From Phycisphaerae bacterium (GTDB lineage: Bacteria; Planctomycetota; Phycisphaerae; Phycisphaerales; SM1A02), in contig PKCT01000019.1 of NCBI GenBank assembly GCA_002862325.1, positions 1 through 16,796 on the forward strand: 16,796 bases of DNA. Reading direction: 5' to 3'. The notes beneath the pieces were generated by a model. It searched no databases. It was not told the DNA's origin and saw only the letters and a list, made by a program, of their open reading frames with translations. Shown here piece by piece: positions 13,994-16,796 of the stretch; the stretch's first letter is position 1; every line of letters starts with the position of its first letter. The position numbers and the translations under genes were made by a program.

Positions 13994-14062
13994 GGTCGCG
14001 GGGCGTCGTGGTCGACGCCTCGGCGGCGACCCCGGTACGGTATCCCAAGCGGCGATTCGCCG
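13994..14062. promoter_or_regulatory. Nested inverted repeats and palindrome in the divergent control region
   Basis: Between the two divergent starts, GGTCGC (13994-13999) pairs with GCGACC (14026-14031). Inside it, GGCGTC (14002-14007) pairs with GACGCC (14014-14019). A separate 13-bp palindrome, CGGCGA-T-TCGCCG, lies at 14050-14062. A weak plus-strand promoter candidate, TCGACG (14012-14017), an 18-bp spacer and TACGGT (14036-14041), overlaps these repeats. They may be operators for one or both genes. Confidence 0.35.
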
Positions 14063-14084
14063 AACGATTCAGGAGACCCTCTCG

Positions 14085-15056
14085 ATGACCAAGCGCATTC
14101 TGGTGACTGGTGGTGCCGGCTTCCTCGGATCGCATCTCTGCGACCGGCTGGTGGCTCAGGGCCACGACGTGATCTGCCTCGACAACCTCTTCACGAGCCA
14201 GAAGTCGAACATCGTCCATCTCCTCGATCACAAGAACTTCGAGTTCGTCCGGCACGACGTGATCGATCCCTTCAAGGCGGAGGTCGACCAGATCTACAAC
14301 CTCGCCTGTCCGGCGGCTCCGGGGCACTATCAGTACAACCCGATCAAGACCATCAAGACCTCCGTCATGGGCGCGATCAACATGCTCGGCCTCGCCAAGC
14401 GGGTCCGGGCCCGCATCCTGCACGCCTCGACCAGCGAGGTCTACGGCGATCCGGAAGTACATCCCCAGACCGAGGCGTACCGCGGTTGCGTGAATCCGAT
14501 CGGCATCCGAGCGTGCTACGACGAGGGCAAGCGGGCCGCGGAAACGCTCATGTTCGACTACCAGCGTCAACACAAGGTCGACGTCAGGGTCGTGCGGATC
14601 TTCAACACCTACGGTCCCCGGATGCATCCCTACGACGGGCGGGTGGTGAGCAACTTCATCCGTCAGGCGGTCAACGGCGAGGACATCACGATCTACGGCG
14701 ACGGTCTGCAGACGCGATCCTTCTGCTATTGCGACGATCTTCTGGACGCGATGGAGTCAATGATGAACGGCCCCGACGGCTTCCACGGGCCGGTGAACAC
14801 GGGCAATCCAGGCGAATTCACCATTCGCGAGCTTGCCGAGCTGGTCGTGGACATCTCGAGCAGTAGTTCCCAGATCGTGACCGCCCGACCGCTGCCTCAG
14901 GACGATCCATTGCAGCGCAAGCCAGACATCGCACTCGCCCAGGAAAAGCTGGGTTGGTCTCCAAAGATCTCCTTACGGGATGGTCTTCAGCGAACGATCG
15001 AGTGGTTCCGCTCGGCGGATCTGTCCAAGTATCGGCCGCCCACGCCTAACTACTGA
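14085..15056 (+). CDS. UDP-glucuronate decarboxylase (UDP-xylose synthase), extended SDR family
   Basis: Enzymes of this type bind NAD+ and convert UDP-glucuronate to UDP-xylose for surface polysaccharides. The 323 residues begin with a Rossmann fold, with GGAGFLGSH at 9-17 and the nucleotide-binding Asp in CLDNLFTSQKSN (31-42). NLACPAAPGHYQ (72-83) and STSEVYGDPEVHPQ (115-128) are typical of UXS. The catalytic Tyr and Lys are Y145 and K149 in NPIGIRACYDEGKRAAE. RIFNTYGPRMHPYDGRVVSN (171-190) and YGDGLQTRSFCYCDDL (204-219) follow. There is no membrane anchor, so it is cytoplasmic. The ATG at 14085 has AGGAG (14071-14075) at a 9-nt spacing. The stop is TGA. A general sugar-nucleotide epimerase/dehydratase is the alternative, but the YDEGK and PAAPGHYQ segments favour UXS. 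Confidence 0.92.
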   Translation: MTKRILVTGGAGFLGSHLCDRLVAQGHDVICLDNLFTSQKSNIVHLLDHKNFEFVRHDVIDPFKAEVDQIYNLACPAAPGHYQYNPIKTIKTSVMGAINMLGLAKRVRARILHASTSEVYGDPEVHPQTEAYRGCVNPIGIRACYDEGKRAAETLMFDYQRQHKVDVRVVRIFNTYGPRMHPYDGRVVSNFIRQAVNGEDITIYGDGLQTRSFCYCDDLLDAMESMMNGPDGFHGPVNTGNPGEFTIRELAELVVDISSSSSQIVTARPLPQDDPLQRKPDIALAQEKLGWSPKISLRDGLQRTIEWFRSADLSKYRPPTPNY

Positions 15057-15080
15057 TTATTCATTGGTTTACACGAGGAA

Positions 15081-15112
15081 TCGCTGCTCGACTTGACAGC
15101 AGCGAGCTGTCA
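15081..15112 (+). promoter_or_regulatory. Two mutually exclusive inverted repeats
   Basis: TCGCTGCT (15081-15088) pairs perfectly with AGCAGCGA (15098-15105). TGACAGC (15094-15100) pairs perfectly with GCTGTCA (15106-15112) around AGCGA. The two hairpins share bases 15094-15105, so only one can form at a time. Neither is followed by a T-run, so a simple terminator for the upstream gene is unlikely. Confidence 0.5.
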
Positions 15113-15125
15113 CGCGATCGTATTC

Positions 15126-15142
15126 CCGAACAAAGTCCGAAC
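15126..15142. promoter_or_regulatory. CCGAAC direct repeat, candidate LexA (SOS) site
   Basis: CCGAAC occurs at 15126-15131 and 15137-15142, an 11-bp period. Within it lies GAAC-N7-GAAC, which reads GTTC-N7-GTTC on the other strand. That is the known LexA site layout in alphaproteobacteria. A third copy, inverted, is at 15179-15184. It lies about 360 bp before the recA ATG, which is far for an operator. No lexA gene is in the window. Confidence 0.33.
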
Positions 15143-15484
15143 TCTTTTCGGGCGAGATCCGGTCAAAAGTCGATGGATGTTCGGTCAGCGTTTGGGGTCG
15201 CCGTTGTTGGAAGGGCATGAGACACATGACACACGCGACATTTCGATCTCACCTCGATCACCTTCGCTCCACCCGGGAGAATCCGCCGTTTGGCGAAGGC
15301 ATCGGCGGCGCGGACCTAGGATCCGTCGGACGTGATCGACCGACGCGACCGGACGCGGCCCGCACCGCAAGCGCCGTCTCCGATCGGGGGCGACCGCGGC
15401 AATGATCTCCGACTCCTCACCTGGCGGGAATGCTCGCCGCCGACCCGCGAAGGATCGCACACGACACCCCTCTCACTCTGCAAT

Positions 15485-15490
15485 GGAAGG
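15485..15490 (+). promoter_or_regulatory. Ribosome-binding site deciding the recA start
   Basis: GGAAGG lies 10 nt before the ATG at 15501. The in-frame ATG at 15483 has no such site upstream and would place this sequence inside the gene. The downstream ATG is therefore the preferred start. Confidence 0.55.
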
Positions 15491-15500
15491 CAAGAACGAC

Positions 15501-16625
15501 ATGGCCAAGGCGACGTTGGAACCCAAGGACGACACGAAGACGACGAAGGGGCGGACCACGGTGAAGAAGGCCGCGGCTCAGGAAGCCGCGGCGAGCACCG
15601 CTTCGGACAAGAAAGCGGTCGACCCCGGCCGGCAGCAGGCACTCGATCGAGCGCTCGGCCAGATCGAGAAGGCCTACGGCAAGGGCTCGATCATGAAGCT
15701 CGACGGCGACCATCTGGCTGGTATCCCCTGCACGTCGACCGGCGCGCTCAGTCTCGATCTCGCCCTGGGTGGACGCGGCCTGCCCAAGGGACGCGTGGTC
15801 GAGATCTTCGGACCGGAGTCCTCCGGCAAGACGACGCTCGCACTGACCGTGGCGGCGAACACCCAGAAGAACGGCGGCGTCGCGGCGTTCATCGATGCGG
15901 AACATGCGCTCGATCCAACGTGGGCCAAGAAGCTCGGGGTCGACATCGACGAGATGCTGGTCAGCCAGCCCGACACCGGGGAGCAGGCCCTGGAGATCTG
16001 CGAACTTCTCGTGCGATCCAACGCCGTCGATGTGATCGTGGTCGACTCGGTCGCCGCCCTCATCCCTCGGGCCGAGATCGAGGGTGAAATGGGCGATTCC
16101 CACGTCGGTCTCCAGGCTCGTCTGATGAGCCAGGCCCTGCGGAAGCTCACCGGCGCGATCGCCAAGAGCGATTGCATCGTGATCTTCATCAATCAGCTTC
16201 GTGAGAAGATCGGGGTCATGTTCGGCAGTCCCGAGACCACGACCGGTGGTCGCGCCTTGAAGTTCTACTCCTCGGTTCGAGTGGACATTCGGCGGATCGG
16301 AGCCATCAAGGATGGCGAAAGCAACGTTGGAAACCGTGTGCGAGCGAAGGTCGTCAAGAACAAGGTCGCGCCGCCGTTCCGACAGGCGGAGTTCGACATC
16401 ATGTTCAACGAGGGCATCAGCACGTCCGGTGATCTCCTCGACCTGGCGATCGAAGACGGCATCGCTCAGAAGGCCGGGGCCTGGTTCAGCTATGGCGAGA
16501 TCCGACTCGGTCAGGGACGGGAGAACAGCAAGCAGTTCCTGCGTGAAAACCCGGATCTCTTCCAGGAGATCAAGGCCAAGCTGCTCGAAAAGCATCTCGG
16601 CACTCCAGCGGCTCCCACGGGCTGA
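15501..16625 (+). CDS. recA: Recombinase RecA
   Basis: RecA forms ATP-dependent filaments on single-stranded DNA, drives strand exchange and, where LexA is present, promotes its cleavage. The 374 residues contain Walker A GPESSGKTT (104-112), the catalytic Glu in DAEHALDP (132-139), Walker B VIVVDSVAAL (178-187), loop L1 around EGEMGDSHVG (194-203), and loop L2 around FGSPETTTGGRALKFY (241-256). The C-terminal domain follows, with GQGRENSKQFLRENP. Compared with E. coli the N-terminus is extended by about 38 residues rich in Lys, Ala and Thr. The C-terminus stops at LLEKHLGTPAAPTG without the usual acidic tail. The start at 15501 follows GGAAGG. The gene stands alone, after a 444-bp gap, and ends in a strong terminator. 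Confidence 0.97.
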   Translation: MAKATLEPKDDTKTTKGRTTVKKAAAQEAAASTASDKKAVDPGRQQALDRALGQIEKAYGKGSIMKLDGDHLAGIPCTSTGALSLDLALGGRGLPKGRVVEIFGPESSGKTTLALTVAANTQKNGGVAAFIDAEHALDPTWAKKLGVDIDEMLVSQPDTGEQALEICELLVRSNAVDVIVVDSVAALIPRAEIEGEMGDSHVGLQARLMSQALRKLTGAIAKSDCIVIFINQLREKIGVMFGSPETTTGGRALKFYSSVRVDIRRIGAIKDGESNVGNRVRAKVVKNKVAPPFRQAEFDIMFNEGISTSGDLLDLAIEDGIAQKAGAWFSYGEIRLGQGRENSKQFLRENPDLFQEIKAKLLEKHLGTPAAPTG

Positions 16626-16662
16626 GCGGGTCCGGACGCCGTACACATCATCAGCGACATCG

Positions 16663-16697
16663 ATCCCGGTCGGCCCTCAAAGGCCGCCCGGGATTTT
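16663..16697 (+). terminator. Intrinsic terminator of recA
   Basis: ATCCCGG (16663-16669) pairs with CCGGGAT (16688-16694). CGGCC (16671-16675) pairs with GGCCG (16682-16686). One T/C mismatch separates the two stem parts, and the loop is CTCAAA. The stem runs into TTTT. It lies 38 bp after the recA stop and is the clearest terminator in the window. Confidence 0.88.
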
Positions 16698-16729
16698 CGT
16701 TGTGAGATCATGGGCCAGATGGTCCGAAG

Positions 16730-16757
16730 TTGACCCTACCGTCGAATCGGATACGCT
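16730..16757 (+). promoter_or_regulatory. Promoter of the tRNA-Leu gene
   Basis: TTGACC (16730-16735, five of six -35 consensus bases) is followed by a 16-bp spacer. TACGCT (16752-16757) keeps the key T, A and final T of the -10. A start near 16764 would lie about 9 nt before the mature tRNA 5' end. It directly follows the recA terminator. Confidence 0.58.
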
Positions 16758-16772
16758 TTGCGACTCGCCCAA

Positions 16773-16796
16773 GCGGATGTGGCGGAATTGGCAGAC
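16773..16796 (+). tRNA. tRNA-Leu, 5' part (cut by window end)
   Basis: The last 24 bases give a 7-nt acceptor strand, GCGGATG. T8 and G9 follow, and then a D-arm start of GCGGAATTGGCAGAC with the GG pair of the D-loop. This pattern is characteristic of bacterial tRNA-Leu. The anticodon lies outside the window, so the isoacceptor is unknown. A tRNA-Ser is the less likely alternative. Confidence 0.85.

Larger units (their letters stand above)
15057..15500. other. 444-bp intergenic region upstream of recA
   Basis: I see no protein gene that I can support here. The first 140 bp are richer in A and T than the neighbouring genes. They hold two overlapping inverted repeats (15081-15112), a TTGACA hexamer (15093-15098) without a well-placed -10, and a GAAC-N7-GAAC repeat (15128-15142). 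An inverted GTTCGG is at 15179-15184. CGGTCA occurs twice, 22 bp apart (15160-15165 and 15182-15187). The remaining 280 bp are GC-rich and featureless to me, and may be a long recA leader. Confidence 0.6.

Noticed and set aside
12746..14866. A 2.1-kb plus-strand frame spanning the anmK antisense and the decarboxylase gene
   Set aside because: It crosses two well-supported genes in the wrong frame or strand and shows no domain.
15093..15126. TTGACA with TATTCC as a recA promoter
   Set aside because: The spacer is 22 bp. The TTGACA is better explained as part of the inverted repeat until a start site is mapped.
15402..15500. Longer recA starting at 15402 or 15483
   Set aside because: Neither start has a ribosome-binding site. 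The ATG at 15501 has GGAAGG upstream and begins MAKATLE.
15057..15500. A structured RNA gene in the recA upstream gap
   Set aside because: I could not recognise the conserved cores of tmRNA, SRP RNA, RNase P RNA or a known riboswitch. Only small hairpins are visible.
1..16796. CRISPR arrays, insertion sequences, phage genes, toxin-antitoxin pairs or a defence island
   Set aside because: No spaced direct repeats, transposase motifs or terminal repeats were seen. All well-supported genes are core housekeeping or phosphate genes.

Overview
The window is chromosomal housekeeping DNA from a GC-rich bacterium. I favour a planctomycete, perhaps of the Phycisphaerae. The grounds are the GC-rich composition, the scarcity of clear Shine-Dalgarno sequences, rpmH apart from rnpA and dnaA, and the general look of the proteins. 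This is an inference from style, not a database match. I see no CRISPR array, insertion sequence, phage gene or other sign of recent transfer.

Layout from left to right. (1) The 3' end of ligA (+) is cut by the window edge. A small single-TM protein (+) follows and overlaps the end of uppP tail to tail. (2) A minus-strand group reads rpmH (47 aa) > aroK > uppP: ribosomal protein L34, shikimate kinase and undecaprenyl-diphosphatase. (3) rnc (RNase III, +) diverges from rpmH. It has an Asp/Ser-rich tail and an apparent loss of one metal-ligand Asp. (4) A tail-anchored protein of unknown function (-) overlaps the end of rnc by 11 bp. (5) A complete phosphate-starvation locus lies on the minus strand in the order phoB > phoR > pstS > pstC > pstA > pstB > phoU. 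Its pstC/pstA and pstA/pstB junctions are ATGA overlaps. PstA carries a periplasmic insertion of about 110 residues. (6) A divergent AnmK-family kinase (-) has altered active-site motifs. (7) A UDP-glucuronate decarboxylase (+) diverges from it. (8) recA (+) follows a 444-bp gap rich in small repeats and ends in a strong intrinsic terminator. (9) A promoter and the first 24 nt of a tRNA-Leu close the window.

How the genes work together. PhoR and PhoB would sense and respond to phosphate limitation. PstSCAB imports phosphate, and PhoU links transporter state to PhoR. A partly conserved 7-4-7 bp direct-repeat motif, CATTCAG-N4-(C/G)GTTC(C/G)G, occurs upstream of both phoB and pstS and is a candidate Pho box. 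UppP and AnmK belong to cell-wall lipid-carrier and peptidoglycan recycling. LigA and RecA serve replication and repair. Rnc and L34 serve RNA processing and translation.

I found no convincing new multi-gene system. The best leads are local: the RNase III substitution, the PstA insertion, the divergent AnmK, the candidate Pho box, and the GAAC-N7-GAAC repeat with two mutually exclusive hairpins upstream of recA.
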